Part shown: positions 18,804 through 31,214 of the stretch, piece by piece
Numbering within the stretch: position 1 is the stretch's first letter
Layout of the letters: every line of letters starts with the position of its first letter
Assembly: GCA_910574455.1 (NCBI GenBank)
Contig: CAJSYZ010000005.1
Location: 3,286,001-3,350,000 of the forward strand
Direction: 5' to 3'
DNA length: 64,000 nt
Source of the DNA: Trichaptum fuscoviolaceum
Taxonomy: Eukaryota; Basidiomycota; Agaricomycetes; Hymenochaetales; Trichaptaceae
Made by a program: the position numbers and the translations under genes
Notes under the pieces: generated by a model
What the model saw: only the letters and a program-made list of their open reading frames with translations
Told to the model about the DNA's origin: nothing
Database searches by the model: none

Positions 18804-19669
18804 ATGGATTTGCCATCGCCAGCACAAAGTCCCTCCCGTTCATTCCGTTCGCCGTACCGCCGCCGTCGTGTTATATGGTTTGCGCTCTTCTTCACCGTAG
18901 CCGGTCTCTTCTTCCTTGCACCCGATTCGTTCTGGGAAGTGAGTCATGGACATGAGCTAGCGGCAGCAGGGAAGGAATGGATCAAGCCCATCATTGGAGG
19001 TAGTGGGAGTGGTCAGCAACCTTACACGCGAGACGAGGAGCTCAAGGATCTGTTGCATATGGTGGCGAGCTCCGAACTTACGATCCCAAAGACCGCTGAT
19101 CCCTCAAATCCTCTGCCGAAAGATACGTACAAGGCAGACCTGGAGGGTGCTAGATGGCTGCAAGAGGCACAAGCTGATCCACCTATTGTAGTGTTTAGCA
19201 AGGTACTTATGATTGCTTTATTTGCTCTTGTCTCAAATTTACTCTAAGACATTGCTTTACTGCTAAAAGACGTACTGCCCGTAAGTTGAAAACTTCTACC
19301 ATCGGACTCCTTCACACTGACAACAAGCATATATGTAGATATTCAAAGTCTGCTAAGGCTCTCTTTGAGCAGCTAGATCCGTCACCGCCACCAAAGTACG
19401 TGGAAGTCGACCTCCGAAGTGAGTAATAACACCCTCTCCAACAATTGGCTATTAATTAAATGGAATATGTAGGTGATACGGACGCTATCAAAGCCGTACT
19501 ACAACGTCTTACGGGTCACGGAACATTTCCAAACATCTTCATTGACGGGCAGTCGATTGGCGGCTTCGACGCCCTTCAACGGATGTACGACAACGGCGAA
19601 CTTGTATCAATACTAGCGAACGCAGGCGTATCGACGCAGCATGATGCGAAGGACGTGTCACCAAAGTAG
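18804..19669 (+). CDS. Membrane-anchored glutaredoxin (Grx6/7-like)
   Basis: Four exons (18804-19202, 19270-19280, 19339-19418, 19473-19669) give 228 aa. A basic Ser/Arg-rich N-terminus precedes one TM segment (VIWFALFFTVAGLFFLAP), giving a type II membrane protein. The glutaredoxin fold starts at PIVVFSKTYCPYSKSAK, with active site CPYS. It continues with VEVDLRSDTD, GTFPNIFIDGQSIGGFD (cis-Pro and GG glutathione site) and ends near LVSILANAGV. Yeast Grx6/Grx7 are similar early-secretory-pathway membrane glutaredoxins. Exon 2 is only 11 nt and encodes Thr-Tyr-Cys plus part of Pro, so the catalytic Cys sits in a microexon. An in-frame ATG at 18708 would add 32 residues; 18804 is preferred. Confidence 0.85.
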
Positions 19670-20174
19670 AATCAGGGTAAAGGGTTATTTATCCAGCAGT
19701 AAGTTCTGTAAGAATAGGAGATGCTATTACTGTACCAGTATAGTGAAGTGCGATCAGAAAGTTAGGTCCGTGTACTCGTGGCACTTTGAGCAACGATTTA
19801 TCCATCTTCCTTTCGACTTCAAAAGACTGCCATGTACTCGGCTGCACTTCAAGCGTAGGCAGGGATTTCCATTGCCTTCTATTACAGAAAGTGATATTAC
19901 TCATGCTACTTCTGTTTCGTTGGTCATGTTAGTTGCCAGGCTGTATTCTGGCTTGAGTTGGATGAAATGGGTGTCTCGTTAACCCTCTTCTCAGTTTCCA
20001 GACATGTTTTATGTTCTAAAAAAGTTTGGATACCTTTTTGCGGTGATATTCATGTCCCTCCCGCTGTACTCCCATGACTATGAATATAGTTACTCTTTGC
20101 AAATTCGCGGTGAATGCCGGATCGACTATCCATTCGAGTTGCAAGTACATGTTTACCTTCAAGACTAAACCACC
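19670..20174. other. Intergenic
   Basis: 3' flank of the glutaredoxin gene and 5' flank of the HAD gene. Nothing further seen. Confidence 0.5.
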
Positions 20175-21216
20175 ATGACCACTACCGGAAACACCCCTTC
20201 AAATCCGAGACCTAAAGCAGAATATGTCATATTCGATCTAGATGGTCCGAACAAGAAGCGTCTTATCAGACAAAGCGCATGTCAACTAATTGTACACAGG
20301 TCTAATGATTGACTCCGAACGAGTTTACACCGAGGTGACCAGTAAGTCAACCAGGCGAATGCTATTTGTGTATACGTTTTCGCTGAGTAACAGCACCGGG
20401 AAGACAATATCTTGAGGCGGTATGGGAAAGAAATGACATGGGATATAAAGGCGGGGTTGATGGGCAAACGTCTGTATCATTCTGACAACCTGTGAACCCT
20501 CTTCTAACGTTTATTTCTGGAAGATAGCAGAGCGCCAAGCAGCTGAACACCTGCTGTCCTTCTTCCCTGATATCTCACTTACAATCGATGAGTATCTTCG
20601 AGAGCGCGATCTCCAACAGGACCTCATGTGGCCCCATGTACAACCACTACCCGGCATAGTGAAGCTCATCACACACCTTCATGCAAACAAAATACCGATC
20701 GCTATCGCGACTGGGACAAGGCGACGAAATTTGGCATTAAAGACTAGCCATCTGGGTTATCTCATAGATTGTTTCGATGGGCATATTGTATGTGCGGATG
20801 ACGGAAAGATTGCAAGCGATAGGGGAAAGCCTTGCCCGGATCTCTTTTTGGTGGCCGCGAGGGAGCTTCTAGGACGACCTGTAGGGACTGGAGAGCAAAG
20901 CAACGCTACTGAGACGGAGGCTCGAGAGAGGGCTAAAGGGATTGTATTTGAAGATGCCATACCTGGAGTGGAGGCAGGTAAAAGAGCCGGCATGAATGGT
21001 ACGTGTCCTTTCTCTTTGTTTAATTCTCATTGAGTAGCTGTATTATTACTGATCTACTCATTGGATGCAGTTGTCTGGATTCCAGACAGCAATCTTCTGG
21101 AGGTCGAGTATTCAGGTCTTCACAAGGCAGATGAAATATTACTTTCCGCGGATGAATTCAATCCTGCAAAATGGGGTTTACCGCCTTATCCAAGTGTGCC
21201 CGACAACGGGGTTTGA
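20175..21216 (+). CDS. HAD-superfamily phosphatase (pseudouridine-5'-phosphatase-like)
   Basis: Five exons (20175-20244, 20300-20341, 20404-20469, 20528-20998, 21071-21216) give 264 aa. HAD motif I is FDLDGLMIDSERVY (catalytic DxD near residue 22), formed across the first intron. A helical cap follows (RRYGKEMTWDIKAGLMGKPE). Motif II is IAIATGTRRRN. The lysine motif lies in DRGKPCPDLFLVAA. Motif IV is IVFEDAIPGVEAGKRAG. The arrangement is that of the HDHD1/DOG-type subfamily, which dephosphorylates small sugar or nucleoside phosphates. HDHD1 itself acts on pseudouridine 5'-phosphate. Substrate here is not determined by the sequence. Intron 2 uses an AAG acceptor, chosen because it restores the conserved ILRRYG segment. 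Confidence 0.85.
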
Positions 21217-21430
21217 TTTATAGTCTGGGAGTATGAGATCCAGTACAGTCGCAGCGTTGCGGATGTAGCGTTACTTTAGAGTGTATTTCGAGTATGCATG
21301 CACAAATAAATATATCTATACTCAATTGATTGAAATAACCAGACTGTTTGGGATATAATCTAACTTGTCTCTAACCAACTATCACGTCTCCGCCGCCGCT
21401 GCCTATCTTGAAGACAGATCCGCATATGAT

Positions 21431-23003
21431 ATGACAACTTATCTATATGAACTTCCGACTACAGGAGCAATCTCATTTGGAGACTTTTGTGTGGACCAGA
21501 CCGCGTCTTACACCGTTGACATCGCGGACGCAACACAAGCTCGGGCGAACCTTCGTGCCGCTCTGAAGGAGAGTAAACGTACGGATGGAGAAAAAGACTT
21601 TCTTCGCCTCGTTAAGGTACGTGATTACTCCCGAACCCGTTTACTTTGGTTAAATTTCATCAGTGAGTAGGTTGTAGACGATTACCTACCTTATTTATAC
21701 GGGATAAAGGCATGTTTTGATGCTGAAGAGATTGTCTTATCTTCGGAACCAGGTGAGTCTTGTGACTCTTGTGCAGTTCTTATATACCAATGTGCTGATG
21801 CAGAGCAGTGTTCAGCTGGCGGACTACATTGTCTGCCAACCTTTTCAATGCATCACCACGACAGTCAATTCCTTCTCTCCATGCCGATCTCGCATTCACT
21901 ATCTTGACATACGCCTTTACTTTGTCAAATCTGGCTAGATCTACGGTGGCTTCGCTTGGAAATTATGAACGAGAGAGGGCCATCTCTGACATTGAACGTA
22001 AGGCGAAGGACGAGAAGCTGAATTTCGCCGTGATACTTCTTTGCCGCGCTAGCGGTGCGTTCAAGTATCTCAGCGAGAAGGTGCTCCCGGAGTGGGACAA
22101 GGTCGATTCATCCTCTCACAGACCTCCAGATGTGAGCTTGGAAGTTACAAACGCTCTTTCAAAGTAATGCTTTAACTTAATGTGAATGCATTGAACTGAC
22201 CAAAACTTCGTAGAATGGCGTTGGCAGACGCGCAGCAGCTTGCTATTCGTAAACTCCTCTCAAAGTCCGCATACGATAGCACGCTTTCTCCAGGCCCTCC
22301 TCTCCCCAAGTCCCATCCTTCTCCCGCCCTTATCGCGAAGTTATATCTGGAGTGCGCCTCCCTTTATTCCTCCGCTCGTGCCCTCGCGAAGACGCCTGGA
22401 GCATCACGGCACTCGAAGTTCAACTTGAAGCCGAGAGACTCGGACGAAGTAAATCCAGAGCTCAGGCATTACCTCGCAGACGAAGCTCAGTTAAGCAATG
22501 CACTGGCGTGGAAGTGGCTGGGCGTGGACGCGGGTGAAAACGGGGCCGAGGAGAAGGGCGGGGAAGCTGTGGCCTTCCTGGCGTGGGCCAAGTCCGAGCT
22601 TGAAGATCTCAAGGATGGCAGGCGTGGCGTCAGTCTGGATAAAGAGAAGCGCGAGAAGCGAGAGCGGATGAAGGAGAAGGTAAACAACGAGTTGGAAGAG
22701 GTCATGGTGTTTTGGAAAAATTACAAGAAGATGAATGACTCTGTCCACTTCCAACCTGTTCCGCCTACATCTGCCTTGCAGTCGCTTATTCCTGCTGGCC
22801 GCTCTGCTGTAGCTGTCAAACCTTTTATTCCACCAACACCCGCGTTTGGGCCTGGATCTATGGAATATGTTCGTCGACAGACCGATCTTCTTGAAATGTC
22901 CGAAGGCGTTGATACCGAAGACTCGCAATCTGGACAAGATCGTCCTCAGATCAGCCACCAAGCCTCTTCATCATCCTATGCAGGAGCTGGGTCTTACTTT
23001 TGA
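21431..23003 (+). CDS. palC: pH-response regulator PalC (BRO1 domain)
   Basis: Four exons (21431-21616, 21671-21752, 21809-22163, 22214-23003) give 470 aa. The start MTTYLYELPTTGAISF matches the usual PalC N-terminus. The frame is open further upstream but has no ATG that fits. A BRO1 domain covers most of the protein: LNFAVILLCRASGAFKYLSE, then the helical stretch ALADAQQLAIRKLL and IAKLYLECASLYSSA. A basic coiled-coil region (DKEKREKRERMKEKVNNELE) is followed by FWKNYKKMNDSVHFQPVP. PalC is recruited to ESCRT-III/Vps32 and acts upstream of PalA and PalB in alkaline pH signalling to PacC/Rim101. The C-terminal 70 residues are disordered. Confidence 0.85.
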
Positions 23004-23496
23004 TAGGTGGTTATGATCGCCAGGGGAAGCATCGTCCGTTGTACTTTTATATTGAATTATCTGTACCTATGAAATCTCCTTACGTGTACGTCTAAATGAG
23101 AGCGATTGCAGTTCCTCGCAAATTGCAACTGGATTTTTTCTTGTGCGGAAGGTGCAACAACGTCACGGTCACTTCCAAGTTTATGTTAGTATTATTTGGT
23201 AGATTGTTTGGCACCAGTTCATATGGTTCAATCTCCAACTTGAACAGCTTTACTTCTCACCTCCAGAGATTGAAAGTGTCCAGGTAGAGCACGACACCAA
23301 CCCGACTTATTAAAACCATTGTCATCAATTTATGGTTCAGGTTCGGAGTCGCTGGTAAGTAAGCTGGCCGGCTTACGGGAGGGAAATAACCAATGCAAGG
23401 GCGTCACTTACTCAGCCAACATGCCACCGATAGGTTTATATTGCGCACCTACCCTCTGCCATCATACTCAGACAAACGTTCAAGGCTTTCAGGAGG
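23004..23496. other. Intergenic
   Basis: 3' flank of palC and promoter region of the Nudix gene. No gene supported; short open frames lack conservation signs. Confidence 0.5.
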
Positions 23497-25325
<1,829 letters not shown>

Positions 25326-26031
25326 GTCTATTTACGTAGATGTGCTCAGACTCAAACAATAGAGGTCATTGGATGCGGTTTTTTTCAATTTGACAAGAAA
25401 CTAGCGATGACTTTCAAGACCTCTTTTGAAAGCTATCCCAGTCGTTCTCAGAACGTCTTGCAGACGCATATCTACGTTTCGGCACACTTATACCAAATTG
25501 AATCTGGGACCCGTACTGGACAAGGTCATTGAGGCTTGCGTACGTTATACAATAAATAAGGAGCTGGGTGCTAAGGTTTCTGAAGGGCTGACCCGCACTC
25601 TTCATGATAAACTCAAATTACTCTTCGTACGTCCATGCTCACAATTCATGAGGATCCCACTGCCCATCAGTATCAATCTGCCAGGGAAGAGCCTGAGTAT
25701 GTACTATCGGCACCGACTATGGCAACAAAAAACGGCCACCGACTCTCCTCTGACTCGGAGTCTGCCGTGAGAACGACTTCAAGTTCACGCCCCTCGCAGC
25801 GGGCTCCTCCCCTTCTCGTTTCCTGAGTCCTCCTCTCTCCCCCAGCACCTCCAACTTATTTTTTTCTGACAGCATAAGTGTTCGACTCACTAACAATCTC
25901 CTTTTCTTCTAGATATATACGTCAACTACGATCCGACAATTGTTTCCCTTACACTCTTAAGAGGATTTTCTCATCGAGGTCTGCTCTGGCAAATAAACAA
26001 TTCACATTGTGTCAGAAACTCGAACGACCGG
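25326..26031 (+). other. Intergenic with weak coding signals
   Basis: Plus-strand frames at 25426-25640 (LDKVIEACVRYTINKELGAK, then VSEGLTRTLHDKLKLLF) and 25635-25826 look partly coding and could be exons of a small gene starting near 25407. I could not find a consistent splice model or family, so no CDS is called. Confidence 0.3.
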
Positions 26032-29000
26032 ATGAACGAGGCAGCCACTAGCTCTAAGAGTGCTTTCGACTCTTTTCGTTTCAACAAATTGGTACCTTCT
26101 TTGCAGTCACGGATACAGGAGCGAGTTATTGAACCTTTTGTGGAGGAAATTAGTGATGGAGAGGATTCTATGGACACTGGTGGGGCACATCCCCCCCAAT
26201 CTCTCGGTGAAGGAGCAAAATTATATGCAAGGATATTCATGAAAGGAAACGATTTCGACCATATCAAAGTTATGGACACACAAGCCGAAACTCAACAAGA
26301 TCCGGAGGACAATGCTATGACAACCGATGACATGGAAGAGAATATCATCTCTGCCTCAAATGCGAAGGCGCAGGTTTTCGAGCGTACAGGGTCTCAGTCG
26401 ATTGCTGATTTCACCTCTGCGTCTCCTACTTTTACAGAAGACCAAATTGCGTCTCCTGTCCCAGACAATGATTTCACTCGATCACCCACGCTCGTAGAAG
26501 AACTCAGGGGTGCTCAACCCAATGTGGACTCGGAAGAAAGTAACGTCTGCAAACTTGAGAAGATTTGTGTCTCGGAGGAGACAGAGAAGAATATGTCCGG
26601 CCAAGCGATGGAATTAGATGTCTCGGACGTCATCGCTCCTATCGCTCTTACTTCTCCCACAAAGCAAGGCGCAAGCTATGCGGACTGGTCGACTTCAGCT
26701 GATATAGGTAGCCGGGCTCCGCACGTCGCTGAACCATCGCTTGTCAACATTGCCCCTGGGTCGCTGTCTGGGGATCACGCCAGTTACAATTCTACACTAT
26801 TGGACACACCATCGACCCATGCTCACGACATACCTCCCACCATGACATCCGCCCATTTGGCTCTTCAATCCACCCAAGACCCATTCAAGCGCATGTTCGA
26901 TAGCGTGTTTGACGAAGCTACGGCAGCTTGGGAGGAAGAAGCAAGACTTAAAGAGGCAACCAGATCTTTCGTGATCTCTGTAATTGCGCGTCCCGCAGAC
27001 CAAGAACTACCTGCTCAGAAGACGCTCCCTGACACGGCTCTGGCAGCGCCCAGCTCTTCCGCGACCACATGTCACTCTTCGCAGTCGCCTGAGGAACTGT
27101 ACGACAATTTATCGAAGACAAAGCAGAACCATTTTGTCATGGATGATAATTATTACAATCTGCAAAGGTCAATTAGCCCCCATGGCCAGACATCTGCTGC
27201 TCTTTTAGGTGACGCTCCGGTCGTGTTGACCTCACCTGATGCTATTAGTCGCATGGATTCATCTCAACATAGCACTCCGGCGGGGGCAACAACTGTAAGC
27301 CGACAGATTGTTGATGACCAAGACAATGCCCCTATGGAGGTCGGAGATTTGCAATTTGTTGACGCTGTGGCGGAGGCTGTATATCAATCATTAACAATAT
27401 CTGAAGCAGACGAGAAATTGACGTCTACTGTCACGCAAGCACAATCCAGCGGAAGTCTCGCCGCCGACGTAAACAATCATGTACCTTCCGGCCCAAGTCT
27501 CAGAGCGACAGCACACTCCACGAAAGCTGTATCAAGAGGGGTGGCGTTAGAGTTTGCACAACTGAGTTGTCAAGCGGTAGCACGGACACCAATAGCTATT
27601 TTGGCTACAGACCCTCATCCATACTCCCGTCAGGATGAAGTCCTGATTCCTTCACCTGTTCTGTCCATACTAGCCTCATCCATCGAGGATGCTTATAGAT
27701 CTCAGGATGATAGACCTGCCGAAGTACTTCAAGACATTACGGATCACCCTATGGAGGCCAATATCTATCCACCATCGACTACTACCTTGGAAGGCAGTTC
27801 TGTCTCTCGTCCTTTAAAAAGGAGGCTTAGCTCATCTACCGTTGTCACGAAGGAGGAAGACTTGGATAGCTGCACGCAGACGTGTTTATCGTCGAATAGG
27901 CCGCTTAAAATGAAGAAAATCGAGGATGAAGACGAAGACAGGAAGCCTCTGAGAGCCGAGCTGAAGAAAGAGGAAGAATCTTTAGCTGATTCGAATACTC
28001 ATTCGCTGACACCACATTCTCCAGACAGTCACCCGACTGTCACTGCGGAATCGCCAATCATATCGCAGGTTGAAGATAAACACCGACGAGAAATGGACAG
28101 AAAAAGTTCACCTTGCTATCAATATCCCCTACCTGAGGCTGCAACAAATAATTTTGATGCTTCGGCATCTGCATCAGTGGCTACTTGTGCTCGCCCGGAG
28201 GGGTCATTCGATTCCGACAAGGAACTTGCTACTCTCCCGAACTTGCTTGGAATAGGGAATGGTGACATGACTACAGGAGGGTCCAATGAAGGTCATCACA
28301 GCTTATTGCATCGTACTTCAGCTGCGTCACCTTGCTCTGATACAAGTGTTAGCTGTGATAGAGAGGTTCAAGTTGCTCAAGAACCGACTGTGCAAGAACA
28401 GTTTATACCAGTGAGGAGGGTCTCCAGAGGCTATGAATTAGATAGCCGGGCAACTGCTATGAATAATGTTAGGAGAGGTTCTCCGGACAATAGTGTAATG
28501 ACATCCCATCGTCGCGGTCGTAGCCCATATCGCTTCGCGGGTCATGCTTCACCAGGGAGTCGGGGCGCTCCGGATCTTCGTTATTCTCCCTCTGAACGAA
28601 GACGGTCTCGATCTCCTCACAGACGTTCCAGATCGCCCAGTCCATACTACTCTCGTCAGGCGAATGCTCAACGATATGGAAATAATGCAAGATGGTCTCC
28701 TCCGCTTCAAAGTCATGAGAGTACTCGACCTAGACAAGATGTAAACACCGCAAGGCTTGGTCACCACAGCCTCCCTTCTGGAATACCCACCGGTCCTAGG
28801 AACTCTCGGATGTCGTATCATGCAGGGGACGTAGATGTTCCGATGCTAGGACATCATAAGCTATCCACGTCGGTTGGACAGTATCATGATGGTCATAGCT
28901 GTACAACAATCGAAGACAGTCATGAACCCATTGTTAGTTTTACTGGGCGGCGTGACAACGACGGAGGCTCTACAATCGGCTTACCCTCTGGACAACATAC

Positions 29001-29499
29001 TCTAACGGACCGAGGACAACGCGTAGTTCAGCCTACAGCTATGCCTTTCCCAGAGGCGATGCGCCAAACATTTGATATCCAAGTAATTCCAACGCTGCCT
29101 GCACATCGTACGCTGCTGGATAGAATCCACGCCGGAAATCCACACCGGTTGGAAAATGAACAGTGTGACGCGCCTACGGGGCAACACCGAAGATACCAGA
29201 CAAATGCGGAAGACTCTGGCGTAGGAGCATATGCTTCACCTCATCCAGCTAATGAGACTCCCTCGCTGTTCTGGAGGATTGAGGAGGCTGGAGATACGGA
29301 TTTCACATTAGATGGTGGGTACGAACGTCGTTCTAATGTTGCCTGGCCGAACCGAACCTCGAAGGCCCAGAGAGGTTTTTCATCATCAAGAGGAAACACC
29401 TCAAGGGGCAGATTCAATTCTTCGAATCCAACCCGTCAGTATTACCATAATTCTCGTGGAGTAGGACGTTATAATGCTAGGAAATCGTGGGGGTCTTAA
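26032..29499 (+). CDS. Long disordered protein, tandem paralogue 1
   Basis: The single 1155-codon frame has no recognisable enzymatic domain. The composition is Ser/Pro/Asp-rich throughout. Landmarks shared with the gene at 31215 are NDFTRSPTLV (about 145), SVFDEATAAWEEEAR (about 290-305), SRPLKRRLSSS (about 590), a KKIEDEDED charged patch, an Arg/Ser-Pro-rich zone (about 820-880: RRSRSPHRRSRSPSP) and LGHHSLP. Short motifs of the form LLxRI/M recur (VPSLQSRIQ, HRTLLDRIHA, TPSLFWRIEE). Psi-K-x-E patches could be sumoylated, and the RS-like zone suggests a nuclear or RNA-associated role, but both are guesses. DNA-level similarity around the start shows a tandem duplication with the next gene. 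Confidence 0.75.
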   Translation: MNEAATSSKSAFDSFRFNKLVPSLQSRIQERVIEPFVEEISDGEDSMDTGGAHPPQSLGEGAKLYARIFMKGNDFDHIKVMDTQAETQQDPEDNAMTTDDMEENIISASNAKAQVFERTGSQSIADFTSASPTFTEDQIASPVPDNDFTRSPTLVEELRGAQPNVDSEESNVCKLEKICVSEETEKNMSGQAMELDVSDVIAPIALTSPTKQGASYADWSTSADIGSRAPHVAEPSLVNIAPGSLSGDHASYNSTLLDTPSTHAHDIPPTMTSAHLALQSTQDPFKRMFDSVFDEATAAWEEEARLKEATRSFVISVIARPADQELPAQKTLPDTALAAPSSSATTCHSSQSPEELYDNLSKTKQNHFVMDDNYYNLQRSISPHGQTSAALLGDAPVVLTSPDAISRMDSSQHSTPAGATTVSRQIVDDQDNAPMEVGDLQFVDAVAEAVYQSLTISEADEKLTSTVTQAQSSGSLAADVNNHVPSGPSLRATAHSTKAVSRGVALEFAQLSCQAVARTPIAILATDPHPYSRQDEVLIPSPVLSILASSIEDAYRSQDDRPAEVLQDITDHPMEANIYPPSTTTLEGSSVSRPLKRRLSSSTVVTKEEDLDSCTQTCLSSNRPLKMKKIEDEDEDRKPLRAELKKEEESLADSNTHSLTPHSPDSHPTVTAESPIISQVEDKHRREMDRKSSPCYQYPLPEAATNNFDASASASVATCARPEGSFDSDKELATLPNLLGIGNGDMTTGGSNEGHHSLLHRTSAASPCSDTSVSCDREVQVAQEPTVQEQFIPVRRVSRGYELDSRATAMNNVRRGSPDNSVMTSHRRGRSPYRFAGHASPGSRGAPDLRYSPSERRRSRSPHRRSRSPSPYYSRQANAQRYGNNARWSPPLQSHESTRPRQDVNTARLGHHSLPSGIPTGPRNSRMSYHAGDVDVPMLGHHKLSTSVGQYHDGHSCTTIEDSHEPIVSFTGRRDNDGGSTIGLPSGQHTLTDRGQRVVQPTAMPFPEAMRQTFDIQVIPTLPAHRTLLDRIHAGNPHRLENEQCDAPTGQHRRYQTNAEDSGVGAYASPHPANETPSLFWRIEEAGDTDFTLDGGYERRSNVAWPNRTSKAQRGFSSSRGNTSRGRFNSSNPTRQYYHNSRGVGRYNARKSWGS

Positions 29500-31214
29500 T
29501 GGGATAGTCCAACCGGAAAGCAAAACACTTAGTATGGTAAAGTAGTCAGACAGTACTCCTCCCTCCACTTTTTGATCTACTGCAAACAATCATTGGACGA
29601 CATTATATCCCTTTTTTCCCTTCCGACAACCACATCCAATCACTTGCGACCCTTAGGTATTGCAATGTGCATTAGACGAAATAGGTTATTCGACCGGGAG
29701 GACTCCCACGTCGAGATTCTATGTATATCCATTCAGCTACGTACTTCGGGCAATGATCATGCTGAATATCCCGCGTCCGCATTATGCCTAAACCTCAAGA
29801 TATGGTCTACGTATCGTCCAGTCCCGCACGATTGTACTGAATTCACAAACTTTGGTTGTCGCTATATGCATATTTGACTTGTGCAATGACGACCTGCCAC
29901 TATCCCTCATCCGATAGATAAACATTAAGAAAAACTACCCCTTAGATGTCTATCCTTCCTATCTGTGCAGCAGGGTAGTCAGCAGGGAAAAATGACAACC
30001 CGAGCTTTGGCGGTATCGAACTCGTTTGTAGTCGAGACTCCGCAATTTTTTCTGTTCCGTGTGGCGCATAGACGAGGTTGACTCGGATACTGACAAACTC
30101 CGATGATGTGAAAGTCACAGTTGTTTGAGCTCGGGACCCCATCATTAGACTGCAGCGACAAGAGCTCTTGATTGCATCTCATTCAAACAGTGGCTGCCAT
30201 ACAGTGTCATCGGAAATGATAGTGCATCCTTTACTTCTGGCCACTGCTGCTCATCCACAGTTGGTGAATGATGGCTTTGTCCTATTCAAGATTCTCTGTG
30301 TCGGTCAATGCACAACTATTAAATACCTCTATGACGCTATTCCACGTACTCCTACCACCTCCATCGCAAAGATTGCAGCGCCTCGTACGTGCTTCTGACT
30401 TTCGGAGGCTTCAGCTCTTTGGGGGTCTGCCCTCTTCAACGTAGGGAAAAACTCGAACTGACTCCTTTATGAGTCGGTCTGCATTCGCGATAGCCCTACT
30501 ACTGGAATACGAGTACTTCTGTTGCTCTTCGTTCCTTCAGTCCCGGTCTCTACACCATAGGCATTGAGGCTGACCCGGTGTGTACACTCTTTATGCCCCA
30601 GTACTATAAATGGATCTACATTATTTTAATAAAAGTATCTCTTATATATGTACAATACAGTCGGACAACCTTGGCATTGGGTTTCTGGATCTCAACCCGC
30701 AACTCAAAATGATGTACAGTAATAGTACTAACATAAACTTGAAGTGTCTTGACTCTCGACTCTCCAACTAACCAATGACATCTATACTCAATATTCTGCG
30801 TGACTTTTACGCTACGTCTATCTTCTTGATTATATGAATATCAATTGCAAATCTCGCAGAACTCGCAAAATTGTAGTACATTGAGTGGGGAGATAGCCTT
30901 AACACCAGGCTCAAGGCGAATTGAGTCAATTAACGTACGAAGTAGCGAGGACCGTGAGAAATTGCGATACCGGGTGGCATATAATTTACCTCGTGCTTCA
31001 AATGCGTATCTTATCCATCTTCTTCCTCTATCTTCCACCACCTAAAAATCAGATAGTCCCATGTCTTCACGGAATGAATAAGTGTGCGAGCTACTCAAAA
31101 CTATCGTGTTTTCTTCAGATATACACTGACGAAGCTCCGCATCACACGTTACAACTTTATTCCAACAGCACACCTTCGTTTCTTCTCGGAGAAGTTTTAT
31201 ACGTCGTGAATGTG
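29500..31214. other. Spacer between tandem paralogues
   Basis: About 1.7 kb with no supported gene. The frame of the downstream paralogue is open back to 30921 but has no conserved content before about 31215. This stretch is presumably 3' UTR plus promoter. Confidence 0.5.

Noticed and set aside
30921..31214. Upstream extension of the second disordered paralogue
   Set aside because: The frame is open but starts at TTG and shows no similarity to the first paralogue; treated as 5' flank.
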